Shown piece by piece: positions 16,454-26,453 of a stretch of 54,725 nt of DNA. This DNA comes from Acholeplasma sp. (lineage in GTDB: Bacteria > Bacillota_I > Bacilli_A > Acholeplasmatales > UBA5453), in contig DUNK01000030.1 of assembly GCA_012839355.1 (NCBI GenBank), positions 1-54,725 on the forward strand. Direction: 5' to 3'. The notes under the pieces were generated by a model that was not told where the DNA came from, did not search any database, and worked only from the letters and a program-made list of their open reading frames with translations. Each line of letters opens with the position of its first letter. Position 1 is the stretch's first letter. The translations under genes were made by a program, and so were the position numbers.

Positions 16454-18355
16454 ATGAATAAAGAATTAATCAAAAAGAACTTTTATAATGCCGTTAATGA
16501 AAAATGGTTAGAAACTGCTGTTATTCCAGATGATCAACCTAGTATGTCTGCATTTTTAGAACTTCATTTAGATATTGAAAAACTACTAATGGACTTAACA
16601 AAAAAATGGGTTCTTGATCCTTCTGGTCTAAACAAAAACTTAAAGAATTTCATTAAGTATTACAAGATGACAAGCGACTTTAATAAAAGAGCTGAGTTAG
16701 GCACTACACCTATAAAACCTTATTTAGACAGAATCTTAAGTCTTGGAAGTTTAAAAGACTTAGAAAACAATGCAAAAGAACTACTTCTTGATAGCATTGA
16801 TCTTCCGTTAAGTTTTAGTGTTATGCAAGACTTCAAAGATAGTAATAATCAAATATTATATTTTGGTTTAGCAGGTGTATTTTTACCTGATACAACTTAC
16901 TATAAAGATGAAGCAACTAAAGAACAATTACTCGGCTTATTTAGAATGACTTCTACTCAACTTCTTCTTTTATATGGTTATACACCTGAAGAAGCAAACA
17001 CAATCATTGAAGAAACATTAGCGTTTGACGCATTGCTTGTTCCGGTTACTAAATCTAGAGAAGAATCAGCTGACTATGTAAAACTATATAACCCTTATGA
17101 TAGAAGTGTTATTTTAGACAAAATCAAAAACTTCAATGTTATGGCATTAGCTGATAAACTAGTTGGCCAAAAGGTTGATAAATTAATTTTCAATAATCCT
17201 GATCACTTAGAACATTTTGATGAGGTTATAAATGAAAACAACTTTAAAATTATGAAGTCTTGGATGATATTACAATTTTTATTAAGCTTTTCATCATTAT
17301 TAACTGATGAATTAAGAATTGCTGGCGGAGCATTTAGTAGAGCACTATCGGGAACGAAAGAAGCTAGAAGTAAAGAAAAACACGGATTTTATCAAGCTTA
17401 TAATAGATTTAATCAAGCTGTCGGATTATATTATGGTGAAAACTATTTTGGTCCTGTTGCAAAAAATGATGTAACTATTATGGTTCATGAAATGATTAAT
17501 GTTTATAAAGAACGAATCCAAAACAATGATTGGTTGCAAGATGCTACTAAAGCAAAAGCAATTAAAAAATTAGATACACTTTCAGTTCATGTTGGTTATC
17601 CTGATGAACTTCCTCCGTACTATGAAAAATTTAACATTAGTAGTTATGAAGAAGGCTCAAACATCGTTGAAGAAAATGTTAAGAATAGTAGAATCATTAA
17701 TGAATATCAGTTTAGCCAATACAATAAAAAACGCAATAAAAATCTTTGGGGTATGCCAGCATCTATGGTTAACGCATACTTTAATCCAACTAATAACCAA
17801 ATCGTATTCCCTGCTGCTATCTTACAAAAACCTTATTATAGTTTAGATCAATCTTCTTCCGCTAATTATGGTGGTATCGGTGCTGTTATCGCACACGAAA
17901 TTTCACATGCATTTGATAATAACGGAGCTAAGTTTGATGAAAATGGTTCGTTAAGCAATTGGTGGACTGAACAAGACTTAGAATCTTTCAATAAAAAAGC
18001 TGAAGATATGATTACATTATTTGATGGTGTTCAAACTGAATATGGTCCATGTAATGGTAAATTAACAGTTTCTGAAAACATCGCTGATAGTGGTGGTATA
18101 AGAGCAGCTTACAATGCTAGTAAAAATAGCGGTAAGCATTCTAATGATGATTTCTTCCAAAACTGGGCAAGAGTTTGGAGACAAAAATCTTCTCCTGAAT
18201 ACGCTCAATTATTATTAAACATCGATGTTCACGGACCAGCAATCTTAAGAGCTAATATGCAATTAAGTAACATGCCTGAATTCCAAGAACATTATGGTAT
18301 TACTAAAGAAGATGAAATGTATCTTCCAAAAGAAAAAATGGTAAGCATTTGGTAA
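16454..18355 (+). CDS. pepO: M13-family zinc endopeptidase (PepO)
   Basis: The 633-residue oligopeptidase of the neprilysin family cuts short peptides. The zinc site is HEISH (His481, Glu482, His485), with the third ligand in ENIADSGG (Glu541; Asp545 also conserved). NAYFNPTNNQIVFPA before it is the family's substrate-binding segment, and the C-terminal RANMQLSNMPEFQEHYG closes the domain. There is no signal peptide or membrane helix, unlike animal neprilysins, so it should act in the cytosol on imported or recycled peptides. The start has GAGGTG seven bases upstream. It is a single gene between its own promoter and a strong hairpin. Confidence 0.95.
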   Translation: MNKELIKKNFYNAVNEKWLETAVIPDDQPSMSAFLELHLDIEKLLMDLTKKWVLDPSGLNKNLKNFIKYYKMTSDFNKRAELGTTPIKPYLDRILSLGSLKDLENNAKELLLDSIDLPLSFSVMQDFKDSNNQILYFGLAGVFLPDTTYYKDEATKEQLLGLFRMTSTQLLLLYGYTPEEANTIIEETLAFDALLVPVTKSREESADYVKLYNPYDRSVILDKIKNFNVMALADKLVGQKVDKLIFNNPDHLEHFDEVINENNFKIMKSWMILQFLLSFSSLLTDELRIAGGAFSRALSGTKEARSKEKHGFYQAYNRFNQAVGLYYGENYFGPVAKNDVTIMVHEMINVYKERIQNNDWLQDATKAKAIKKLDTLSVHVGYPDELPPYYEKFNISSYEEGSNIVEENVKNSRIINEYQFSQYNKKRNKNLWGMPASMVNAYFNPTNNQIVFPAAILQKPYYSLDQSSSANYGGIGAVIAHEISHAFDNNGAKFDENGSLSNWWTEQDLESFNKKAEDMITLFDGVQTEYGPCNGKLTVSENIADSGGIRAAYNASKNSGKHSNDDFFQNWARVWRQKSSPEYAQLLLNIDVHGPAILRANMQLSNMPEFQEHYGITKEDEMYLPKEKMVSIW

Positions 18356-18368
18356 TTTAAATTGACTT

Positions 18369-18401
18369 AAAAAAGAGAGACTTCAACATCTCTCTTTTTT
18401 T
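18369..18401 (+). terminator. Terminator of pepO
   Basis: AAAAAAGAGAGA/TCTCTCTTTTTT (18369-18380 with 18389-18400) has an 8-base loop. The reverse T run could also stop recD2, which ends at 18411. Confidence 0.8.
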
Positions 18402-18410
18402 GTTTTTTAC

Positions 18411-20618
18411 TTACATAAAATCATATGGCGTTAATTCTTTTTTCTTTTCTTTTAAATCTTCTTTTTCTTCTAACAAATACTCTTTTAATTTTGTTTGTCG
18501 CTTCTCATTTATCTTACCGCTTGCATAGTTTATTAAATCTATTTCTCCAATTAAATATAAATGGTTTTTGGCTCTTGTAATAGCTGTGTATAGAAGTTCT
18601 TTTCTAAGCATAATTTTATAACTTCTCACAAGCGGAATGAAAACTGTTTTATATTCGCTTCCTTGCGATTTATGAATGCTTATTGCATACGCAAGAGTTA
18701 ACTCTTCTAACTCATTTAAGTTGTAAGGGACCTCTCCTTCTTGATAAGAAACGAGCACTATTTTCTCATTCTCTTTTGTTGAATAAATAGATATTATTTT
18801 TCCGATATCTCCATTCATTACGCCTTTTTCCGGAGAGTTGACTAAGTGCATTACCTTATCTCCGATGTAAAACCTTTCTAAATTCCTTTCAACATGGACT
18901 TCTTCTTTTTTATGGAAGTGCGATTGAAACATTTGATTAACTGTATTAATCCCAACCGAACCATTATACATCGGTATTAAGACTTGAATATCTTCAATTA
19001 AATCATAACCATTTTCAAGTGCTTGAGTCGTTAATTCAATTAATGTTTTTACTATTTCTTTTGAGTCTTCTTTAATGAAAATTAAATCCTCTTTTACTTC
19101 ATAACTTTCACTATTAATAGTTTGATTGTTTACATCATTTGCGAGTTTAATAATTCCGCTGTCTAATGACTGTCTATGTATCTCATCTAAAACAATTGTT
19201 GGCGCTCTACCAGAAGAGATTATATCAGCTAATACTTGACCGGGTCCAACGCTCGGCAATTGATCTTTATCTCCTACTATTACTACTTGTGCATTATTAG
19301 GTATTGATTTAAATAACTTTTCGGCTAAATAGATATCAATCATACTTGCTTCATCAATTATAAATAGCGCTTGTGGCAATTGGTTTTCTTCATCATACAT
19401 AAATGTTCTATCATAACCATAACCTAAAAGTCTATGAATAGTAAACGCAGGAATTCCAATTAAATCACTCATTCTTCTTGCCGCTCTTCCCGTTGGTGCA
19501 CAAACACCAACATTATTAACTACCGATGAACCTCTAATGTTAATTCCTTTATATAATGCATAAACGCTTAAGATACCTAATAATACGGTTGTTTTACCTG
19601 TCCCTGGTCCACCTGTTATAACAGTAAGAGGATTGTTTATTGCTTCATTAATCGCCTCTTTTTGTTTAACCGTATAAGTTATCCTGTTAATCTTTTCTAC
19701 TTGAGCGATTAAATCATCTAAATTAACATTTGTTCGTTTTTTATTGGTAAATCTTAATAATTGTTTTGCTAAATTTTCTTCTGTCTTTTTAACTTGCGCT
19801 AATGTGTAGTTGTTATCTTCAACATAAATTATATTTTTACTAATTAAATTTTCTTTTGCAGTATTAATTTCTTCTTTTAATTCATCTGTGTTTAATATTT
19901 TATTTATTGCTTGTAAGAGATTCTTTTCATTTAAATATGTATGTCCCGATGAATTAATATATTCATTGATAGAATAAACGATTGCTGCCTCTACTCTTTT
20001 TGGATCATCATCTTGAATTCCTATCTTTTTAGCTATAGCATCAGCTCTTAAAAAACCTATGTTTTCAATATCATACATTAATCTATAAGGGTTTTCTTTA
20101 ATTACTTCTACTACGTCATAACCATAAAAATCAATTAGTTTCATTGATATTTTTAATCTTAGGCCATAAGAAAAAAGGTCAACTAATACCTTGTCTAACT
20201 TTTGGTTTTTATATAACGCTTGATAAAACCTTTCAATTTGTAGAGCATTGAAACCAATTCTTTTTAAAACATTTTTATCTTCTAATATAATATCGATTGC
20301 TTCAGTGCCAAATGTATCAACTATTCTTGTTGCAGTAATTATTCCTACCCCAAAAAATAAATCGCTAGATAAATAACTAATTAAACCTTCTCTATTGTGA
20401 GTTGCTGCTTGTTTAAAAGACTTAACATCGTATTGAAGCCCGTATTGGGGATGATTAACCTCATCAACTTCAAATTCATACAATAAATCTTCAGTTAGTT
20501 TTGGTAAAACCCCTTTAATTATTACCTCTTCTCCTGTTTCTAAAGAAAGAACATAAATAGAGAAACTAGTCTCTTCGTTTCTATATATTTGTTTAATTAT
20601 ATGCCCTTCAATAATCAT
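18411..20618 (-). CDS. recD2: RecD2-type ATP-dependent DNA helicase
   Basis: This 5'-3' superfamily 1B helicase, not part of a RecBCD complex, works in DNA repair and fork maintenance. The 735 residues hold an N-terminal OB-like and helix-hairpin-helix region (1-320), Walker A GGPGTGKTT (336-344), Walker B FIIDEAS (419-425), GDKDQLPSVGPG near 455, and the C-terminal 1B motif AISIHKSQGSEY. Length and order match RecD2. No recB or recC lies nearby. It is the last gene of the operon nadD-nadE-mnmA-recD2 and starts 9 bases after mnmA, with the ribosome site AAGG. Confidence 0.93.
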   Translation of the reverse strand: MIIEGHIIKQIYRNEETSFSIYVLSLETGEEVIIKGVLPKLTEDLLYEFEVDEVNHPQYGLQYDVKSFKQAATHNREGLISYLSSDLFFGVGIITATRIVDTFGTEAIDIILEDKNVLKRIGFNALQIERFYQALYKNQKLDKVLVDLFSYGLRLKISMKLIDFYGYDVVEVIKENPYRLMYDIENIGFLRADAIAKKIGIQDDDPKRVEAAIVYSINEYINSSGHTYLNEKNLLQAINKILNTDELKEEINTAKENLISKNIIYVEDNNYTLAQVKKTEENLAKQLLRFTNKKRTNVNLDDLIAQVEKINRITYTVKQKEAINEAINNPLTVITGGPGTGKTTVLLGILSVYALYKGINIRGSSVVNNVGVCAPTGRAARRMSDLIGIPAFTIHRLLGYGYDRTFMYDEENQLPQALFIIDEASMIDIYLAEKLFKSIPNNAQVVIVGDKDQLPSVGPGQVLADIISSGRAPTIVLDEIHRQSLDSGIIKLANDVNNQTINSESYEVKEDLIFIKEDSKEIVKTLIELTTQALENGYDLIEDIQVLIPMYNGSVGINTVNQMFQSHFHKKEEVHVERNLERFYIGDKVMHLVNSPEKGVMNGDIGKIISIYSTKENEKIVLVSYQEGEVPYNLNELEELTLAYAISIHKSQGSEYKTVFIPLVRSYKIMLRKELLYTAITRAKNHLYLIGEIDLINYASGKINEKRQTKLKEYLLEEKEDLKEKKKELTPYDFM

Positions 20619-20627
20619 ATTAATACC

Positions 20628-21761
20628 TTAATACTTTCTTTTCTCATCATTATAATAAACCGTATCGATAAAACCACCGCCCACACAAACTTCACCTTCA
20701 TAAAAAGCTGCTGCTTGGCCTGGTGTAACTGCTCGTGCTTTTTTCGGATAATAAACCTCTAATGTTGTCTTATCAAGCCACTTTAACTCTACATCATGAT
20801 CTTTTTGACGATATCTAAACTTAGCTGTAAATGTTCTTTCTGCTAAATCCCTATTACCTCTAAAAACAACATCTTTAACTATACATTTATTTGAATATAA
20901 ATAAGGATGGTGAAAACCTTGTTCAACATAAAGTGTATTACTCTCAACATCTTTACCAACAACAAACCAAGGCTCTTGGCTATAATCCTTCATACCGCCA
21001 ATTTTAAGTCCTTTTCTTTGCCCAATTGTATAATAAAAAAGCCCATCATGGTCTTTAATATATGTACCATCTAACATCGTCATTTTACCTTTTTTAGTTA
21101 ACATATAGTTTGATAAAAATTCTCCAAACCTTCTTTCGCCAATAAAACAAATCCCTGTTGAGTCTTTTTTCTTCGCAACAGCAATATTTTCTTTTTCGGC
21201 TATTTTTCTTACTTCACCCTTAACTAAATCGCCAATTGGAAAAAGTGCCTTTTCTAATTGTTCTTCCGTTAATTGTGATAAAAAGTATGTTTGATCTTTA
21301 CTCTCATCTTTCGCTCTTTTTAAAACCGGTCTACCATCAATGAAGTCTTTTTGAGCGTAATGACCCATCGCAATATAATCTGCATCCATTTCCATTGCGT
21401 ATTTTAAAAAGGCTTTAAATTTAATTTCCGTATTACATAATATATCGGGATTTGGAGTTCTTCCTTTTTCATATTCTGTTAAAAAATATTTAAAAACATA
21501 ATCCCAATACTCTTCAATAAAATCAATTCGGTATAATGGCACATTTAATTGTTCAGCAACCTTTTTTGCATCTAGGTAATCTTGTTCTTGTGTACAAATA
21601 GGGTCATTTAATGTGGGATTCCCTAAAATATCATCATTAACAAACGAGTCCCAATTACGCATAAAAACTGCTATTACATCATATCCTTCTTCTTTTAGTT
21701 TTATTAGCGCAACTGCACTATCAACACCACCACTAAGACCTAATACTACCTTTTTTTTCAT
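20628..21761 (-). CDS. mnmA: tRNA 2-thiouridylase MnmA
   Basis: MnmA makes 2-thiouridine at position 34 of Lys, Glu and Gln tRNAs, using ATP and a sulfur donor. The 377-residue protein has the PP-loop SGGVDS (10-15), the first catalytic Cys in PDILCN (Cys109) and the second in STGICFIGER (Cys205). The later C-terminal part contains the central and beta-barrel domains seen in the family. The start overlaps the nadE stop by 4 bases (ATGA). No cysteine desulfurase is adjacent, so its sulfur donor must be encoded elsewhere. Confidence 0.95.
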   Translation of the reverse strand: MKKKVVLGLSGGVDSAVALIKLKEEGYDVIAVFMRNWDSFVNDDILGNPTLNDPICTQEQDYLDAKKVAEQLNVPLYRIDFIEEYWDYVFKYFLTEYEKGRTPNPDILCNTEIKFKAFLKYAMEMDADYIAMGHYAQKDFIDGRPVLKRAKDESKDQTYFLSQLTEEQLEKALFPIGDLVKGEVRKIAEKENIAVAKKKDSTGICFIGERRFGEFLSNYMLTKKGKMTMLDGTYIKDHDGLFYYTIGQRKGLKIGGMKDYSQEPWFVVGKDVESNTLYVEQGFHHPYLYSNKCIVKDVVFRGNRDLAERTFTAKFRYRQKDHDVELKWLDKTTLEVYYPKKARAVTPGQAAAFYEGEVCVGGGFIDTVYYNDEKRKY

Positions 21762-23608
21762 CTTTTTCTCACATCGCTGCCCATCTTATAATCACTGCGT
21801 GGAGAAAGTCCGATAGAAATTACTTTTGGCCCGTCTGGCATAACCTGTCTTTTAAATTGCGAGTTATAAAATCTATCTAAAAATCTTTTTACATATTTTT
21901 TCGCTTCAGTTAAATTTAATTCAAACGCTTTTTCAAGCATAAACACCATTTTCTCTTCACTATCACCAGCAACTAAATGACGATAAATTAAATAATCGTT
22001 AATATCATAAGAACCTAAAAACTCTTCCGTCTTTTGATTCTTTTTAAGTTCTGGTGAAACTGGCGTATCTAATATTCTCTCAATTAATTTTTCTTCTTTA
22101 GTAAATATTTTGCTGTAATTTCTAAACTGTCTTCTTACTAATGTCTTAGGTAAGCCTGCATTAATCGCATACATGCTCATTTGATCAGCATTATAAGTCA
22201 TAAAACCTAACGCTATCTCACTTAAACTTCCAGTTCCTAAAACTATACCATTTTCTTGATTGGCTAAGTTCATCAGCGTCATAGTTCTAATTCTAGCTTG
22301 AGTGTTTTCATAAGTTATATCTTCATTTTTTTCATCTTGATTAATCTTTTCAAAATGAAGTAATGTTTCATCTTTGATATCAATCTCTTTATATGTTACA
22401 CCTAAACTTAAAGATAATTCCTTAGCGCTAGTTTTCGTTCTTTCACTTGTCGCAAGCCCTGGCATAGAAACTGCTATAATATCTTTTAACTCTCTTTTAA
22501 GCTGTTTAAATGTATCAACTGCAACTAATAACGCCAAACTTGAATCAAGACCACCAGAGACGCCTAAAACTATTTTAGGTTGATTAATGTGTTCTAATCT
22601 TTTCATTAAAGCTTTCGTTTGAATATTTCTAATCTCTTCAAATCTTTCTAGTGTATCTTCACCAATTAAAGCTTCAGCATCTATTTTATTTGAAAAAACA
22701 TACTCTTCTGTTTCAGAAAAATTTACTTCAACCATAGTATAATCAATATCAAATTTATGTAAACTATCCTTTAATTTTGATGATTTTCTTCTTTGATAAT
22801 TTATTAATCCAAAATCAATGTCTGATTCTAATATCATTGTAGATAAGCCGTCAAACAACCTTTCATTAACCACCGAACCTAAGACTGCATGAATATTATG
22901 ACCAGAAAAAACAACTTCGCTCGTTGATTCTGTACTGCCTGAAGATGTGTATAAATATGCGCCATGGTTTTTTCTTGAATGCTCTTGAACAACAATTCTT
23001 CTACTATCTTTTTTATCTAAATTTGCTGATGAAGCACTTAAATTTAAGATTAAGTTTGCGCCAACTAAACTCATTAAATTACCAGGAGTAATCGGTACCC
23101 ACATATCTTCACAAATCTCTATCGCAAAATTAATATCATTTTTATTATCTTTAAATAAAACTTGTCCAAAAGGAACTTCTTGATTTAATAGTTTAACTTT
23201 GGTTTTTTTGATACCCATCGCACTATTAAACCATCTTTTATCATAAAAGTCGCCAGTGTTTGGCAAATAATACTTAGGTACAACCCCCAAAATTTTATCT
23301 TTTTGGATTACAACCGCAACATTATACAATACTGAATCAACATCTAGCGGCATTCCAACAACTACAACACCTGGAAATTTGAGGTTTATTAATCTTTTTA
23401 AAGCTTCAAGAGATTCTTTTAGTAATTCTTCTTGATAAAATAAATCTCCACACGTATAACCTGTTATCCCTAACTCAGGAAACAAAACTAAAGAAGCCTT
23501 AGTTTCTTTTAAGACTTTTTCCATTTCAACTACATTAATTAGTGGTTTGCCGACCTGTAATTTAGGTGTCACTGTTGCGACTTTTAAGATATTATGCTTT
23601 AACATCAT
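21758..23608 (-). CDS. nadE: Glutamine-dependent NAD+ synthetase
   Basis: NadE makes NAD+ from nicotinate adenine dinucleotide with glutamine as nitrogen source. The N-terminal nitrilase-type glutaminase has the Glu-Lys-Cys triad in LFPELGITGY, VPKYYLP and AIEICEDMW. The synthetase domain has PP-loop SGGLDSSLAL and the late ALGFMTYNADQMS. At about 616 residues it is the long, two-domain form. Start choice: ATG at 23617, 23608 and 23605 are all in frame; a GGGGG stretch lies just before the last two, so I favour 23608. It overlaps nadD by 17 bases or more, so the last two NAD steps are coupled. Confidence 0.93.
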   Translation of the reverse strand: MMLKHNILKVATVTPKLQVGKPLINVVEMEKVLKETKASLVLFPELGITGYTCGDLFYQEELLKESLEALKRLINLKFPGVVVVGMPLDVDSVLYNVAVVIQKDKILGVVPKYYLPNTGDFYDKRWFNSAMGIKKTKVKLLNQEVPFGQVLFKDNKNDINFAIEICEDMWVPITPGNLMSLVGANLILNLSASSANLDKKDSRRIVVQEHSRKNHGAYLYTSSGSTESTSEVVFSGHNIHAVLGSVVNERLFDGLSTMILESDIDFGLINYQRRKSSKLKDSLHKFDIDYTMVEVNFSETEEYVFSNKIDAEALIGEDTLERFEEIRNIQTKALMKRLEHINQPKIVLGVSGGLDSSLALLVAVDTFKQLKRELKDIIAVSMPGLATSERTKTSAKELSLSLGVTYKEIDIKDETLLHFEKINQDEKNEDITYENTQARIRTMTLMNLANQENGIVLGTGSLSEIALGFMTYNADQMSMYAINAGLPKTLVRRQFRNYSKIFTKEEKLIERILDTPVSPELKKNQKTEEFLGSYDINDYLIYRHLVAGDSEEKMVFMLEKAFELNLTEAKKYVKRFLDRFYNSQFKRQVMPDGPKVISIGLSPRSDYKMGSDVRKR

Positions 23609-24170
23609 TACCCCCATATAGATTATGACCTTTTATATATGATACCACTTTTTTATTTAAAAAGTGTTCTAAAGTTGTGTTTTCTCGATACTTTCTTGAT
23701 GAAATTTCAGAATGATACTCTACAACACTAAAGTTTTTAACATTTTCTGGAAACTTTTCTTTAATTAACTTAACAGGATCATAGCCTTCCCTAGTTAAAA
23801 CTATAAAATTATGCTCACTAATTAGTTTTTCATAATTAATCCATTTGTCTAATTGCTCAATATTATCTGCGCCCATTACAAAATATACATCACTTTTATG
23901 TGTTTCTTTTAATTCATTAAGCGCCCAATATGTGCCTTTATATCTTTTTTTGTTTTCAAGAGTGTTTATTTCAAAAATTTCATCGTTAAACACTAATTTA
24001 AGCATTTTCTTTCGGTGTTTGAAACTTACAAAGTTATCTTTCCATGTGTAACTATCACCAACAGGCAAAAATATAAACTTTTCAGGGTTATATTTTTCTA
24101 TCAACAGATTTGCTATTTCTTCATGTGCCTTTGTTGGGGGATTGAATGTTCCTCCATAAACAATAATCAT
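23592..24170 (-). CDS. nadD: Nicotinate-nucleotide adenylyltransferase
   Basis: NadD joins nicotinate mononucleotide and ATP to give deamido-NAD, the substrate of NadE next door. The 192-residue protein has the nucleotidyltransferase motif GGTFNPPTKAHEEIA near the start (with the H/TxxH-type TKAH), GADNIEQLDKW in the middle and the late ISSRKYR (ISSTxIR-like). The ATG at 24170 is preceded by AGGTGATTATTG; a TTG one codon upstream is possible. It is the first gene of the four-gene operon and has an extended -10 promoter. Confidence 0.94.
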   Translation of the reverse strand: MIIVYGGTFNPPTKAHEEIANLLIEKYNPEKFIFLPVGDSYTWKDNFVSFKHRKKMLKLVFNDEIFEINTLENKKRYKGTYWALNELKETHKSDVYFVMGADNIEQLDKWINYEKLISEHNFIVLTREGYDPVKLIKEKFPENVKNFSVVEYHSEISSRKYRENTTLEHFLNKKVVSYIKGHNLYGGNDVKA

Positions 24171-24187
24171 CAATAATCACCTACTTA

Positions 24188-24196
24188 ATTATATCA
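24188..24196 (-). promoter_or_regulatory. Extended -10 promoter of nadD-nadE-mnmA-recD2
   Basis: The minus strand reads TGATATAAT, 18 bases before the nadD start. Confidence 0.6.
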
Positions 24197-24215
24197 CATT
24201 TTTAATCGTTAATTA

Positions 24216-24224
24216 TGTTATAAT
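24216..24224 (+). promoter_or_regulatory. Extended -10 promoter of the acyltransferase gene
   Basis: TGTTATAAT lies about 40 bases before the start codon and is divergent from the nadD promoter. Confidence 0.6.
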
Positions 24225-24264
24225 AATTATTACATAAAGAATTTATAATAAACATGGTGAACAG

Positions 24265-25074
24265 ATGAACGAAAAAGATAAAAAAGATGAAGGCAAAGTT
24301 TTTGATTCGGAAAAGCATTCCTATCAAACAATCAAAGCTAGACCAGTAAAATTAAAGGATAACTATGACTATTTCAACATAAAATGGTATAAACGACCTT
24401 TTACTAGGTTGGCCGCTTTTATCGTGCTTTTTTTGATGAAAATCTTTGTTGGCCCTGTTTTCTTTGGCTTTAAAGTTGTTAACAAAAAGGCTTTAAGAAG
24501 CGCAAAAAGAGAGAAAACTGGTTATATTTATATTTCTAACCATATTCACCCTTTTGATGCTTTTTTAACCGCCTCTGCTATCTTCACTAAACGAATTTAC
24601 ATTACTATGCTTATGACTAACTTAGGCATTCCAGTCGCTGGCAAAGTGATGAAGTTTTTGGCTGGCGTGCCCATTCCTGAAAACAAAAACCATTTTAGAG
24701 ATTTTAAAAAACAAATGAAGATTGTTCTTGATAGAGGTGCTTGGATTGCTGTTTATCCTGAATCAGCATTAGAGCCTTATTGCGACCATATTCGCCCTTT
24801 TGAAAAAGGAGCAATAAGATTTGCGTTAGATAATAATGTAAATATTTTACCGATGGTTTATGTGTTTAAAAAACCTCGTGGTCTTTATAGATTATATAAA
24901 AGAAAGCCTCTATTACATTTACACATATTAGAACCTTATAAACTTGAAATAAAGGATTCCAAGCATGAAACCGTTGAATATAATTCTAATGTTTTAGAAA
25001 ACATGATGAGAGATTATTTAGAAAAACAAAAAGAAGTATACAAATCTAAAGAAAAGAAAAAGACTAAGAAATAA
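24265..25074 (+). CDS. 1-acyl-glycerol-3-phosphate acyltransferase-like protein
   Basis: PlsC-type enzymes add the second acyl chain in phosphatidic acid synthesis at the membrane. The 269-residue protein has one or two N-terminal hydrophobic segments (about 49-75), then the acyltransferase block H-x4-D (NHIHPFD, near 92-98), VPIPENKNHFRD and YPESALEPY, where family members usually have an EGTR-like motif. The C-terminus is very Lys-rich. The EGTR-like box is unusual (PESALEP), so an acceptor other than lysophosphatidate is possible. GGTGAACAG precedes the start. It is a single-gene unit whose terminator hairpin encloses the stop codon in its loop. Confidence 0.8.
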   Translation: MNEKDKKDEGKVFDSEKHSYQTIKARPVKLKDNYDYFNIKWYKRPFTRLAAFIVLFLMKIFVGPVFFGFKVVNKKALRSAKREKTGYIYISNHIHPFDAFLTASAIFTKRIYITMLMTNLGIPVAGKVMKFLAGVPIPENKNHFRDFKKQMKIVLDRGAWIAVYPESALEPYCDHIRPFEKGAIRFALDNNVNILPMVYVFKKPRGLYRLYKRKPLLHLHILEPYKLEIKDSKHETVEYNSNVLENMMRDYLEKQKEVYKSKEKKKTKK

Positions 25075-25090
25075 TTCCTAGTCTTTTTTA
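25057..25090 (+). terminator. Terminator of the acyltransferase gene
   Basis: AAAAAGACTA/TAGTCTTTTT (25057-25066 with 25079-25088) plus extra T. The TAA stop codon (25072-25074) lies in the loop. Confidence 0.75.
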
Positions 25091-25103
25091 TTATTTACTT
25101 TAA

Positions 25104-26453
25104 TTATACGATTATTTCCTCTTCTTTTCGTATCGCTGTGAACACAACCATAGTTAAAAGCGTGTATATTACCATATGAATTGTATTATCAATTAATCCG
25201 TGTAACATCGTTATTGTCCATGGCACTCCAAGTAATAACACATTTTTGTTAAGTTTCTTTAATATTGTTGTGAAACAAGCAACTGTAAATATAAATACTG
25301 AAATTAAACCAAATATTCCCGAGATTGCTAATGTATGGAATATTGTTGAGTGGAACACTTGGATTCTATTAACATTTTCGGCTTCAAATGTTGTCCAACC
25401 GGCTCCAAACACAGGATATTTTTTAAATATTTCAATAGCATCCTTATATAATTGTATTCTACCACTAGAAAACCTATTCATATCCTCAACACCACCTTGA
25501 AGAAAGTTTTCAAAAAAGATTAAAAATATATCTTTAAAGGCAAAAGCTAGCCCCATAACAACAAACAACAAGACATTTACAATTATAATCTGTTCTTTGG
25601 TTCCATAAACATACAACATAATATAGTAAGAAAATAATAATAAAACTAATGTGATTGCCCCACCTCTTGATCCGCTAAATACTATTAATACAACATATAG
25701 TATCGCAAAGAGCCAGTAAAAATAGTTTTTGGGGTGTTTAATTATTTTATAAAATATTCCGCTTGATAAGATTGCTAAATGAATATTTAAATCATTAATA
25801 TTTCCAAATCCATAATCTGAACTTCCCCAACTATTATTTAATCCTATAGCAATCGTTTCTTCTAAACTATTGTTTTTTATTAATTGAATAAAGTTAGTTC
25901 CCATTGAATAAAGCATAATTACTAAAAGTTGGATGCTTGCAAAAAAGAAATAATTTAAAACATCATCTGTAGTTACTTTAGCAGTGCTTATAAAAAATAA
26001 ATAAAATAACACGTATATTATTCCGGTAATAGAAATAGAAAACATTAGGCTTGATAATGGCATATAAGCCATAGGTATCAAATATGATATTGCAATTAGC
26101 ATTAATCCTAAGGCAATATAATCAAACTCAAACTTGTGTTTAAACCTAATTAAATGCACCGTTAAACCAATCAACATAAGAATCACTATTAAATGATAAA
26201 TCGTAAAGCCTGTAATTTCCGCAACGCCTATTTCTGCAACATTTAATGTGAAAACTAATGATAACAATATTGGTATAATATATTTCGTGTTTTTAAATAA
26301 AGACAACACAAAAACAGCCGTACAAACTAATATAATCATTAGTATGTTGTTTAACCATATAAAATCTTTCGGCAATATCCAAGCAATCGCGCCTATAAAT
26401 GCCACTATTAATGGGTAATCATTGCTTTCTAAAAATTTTTCTATTTTATTCAT
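25104..26453 (-). CDS. O-antigen-ligase-like multi-pass membrane protein
   Basis: The 449-residue protein has about eleven hydrophobic helices and an extended outer loop (near 300-360) containing NRFSSGRIQLYKDAIEIF and FGAGWTTFEAEN, followed by a helix with a late HGLIDN. This is the pattern of the Wzy/WaaL O-antigen ligase-polymerase family, which transfers or joins lipid-linked glycans outside the membrane; the loop pattern with an Arg and a His is the main evidence. A substrate cannot be named. It follows the MBL-fold hydrolase gene with a 4-base ATGA overlap. No glycosyltransferases are next to it. Confidence 0.75.
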   Translation of the reverse strand: MNKIEKFLESNDYPLIVAFIGAIAWILPKDFIWLNNILMIILVCTAVFVLSLFKNTKYIIPILLSLVFTLNVAEIGVAEITGFTIYHLIVILMLIGLTVHLIRFKHKFEFDYIALGLMLIAISYLIPMAYMPLSSLMFSISITGIIYVLFYLFFISTAKVTTDDVLNYFFFASIQLLVIMLYSMGTNFIQLIKNNSLEETIAIGLNNSWGSSDYGFGNINDLNIHLAILSSGIFYKIIKHPKNYFYWLFAILYVVLIVFSGSRGGAITLVLLLFSYYIMLYVYGTKEQIIIVNVLLFVVMGLAFAFKDIFLIFFENFLQGGVEDMNRFSSGRIQLYKDAIEIFKKYPVFGAGWTTFEAENVNRIQVFHSTIFHTLAISGIFGLISVFIFTVACFTTILKKLNKNVLLLGVPWTITMLHGLIDNTIHMVIYTLLTMVVFTAIRKEEEIIV

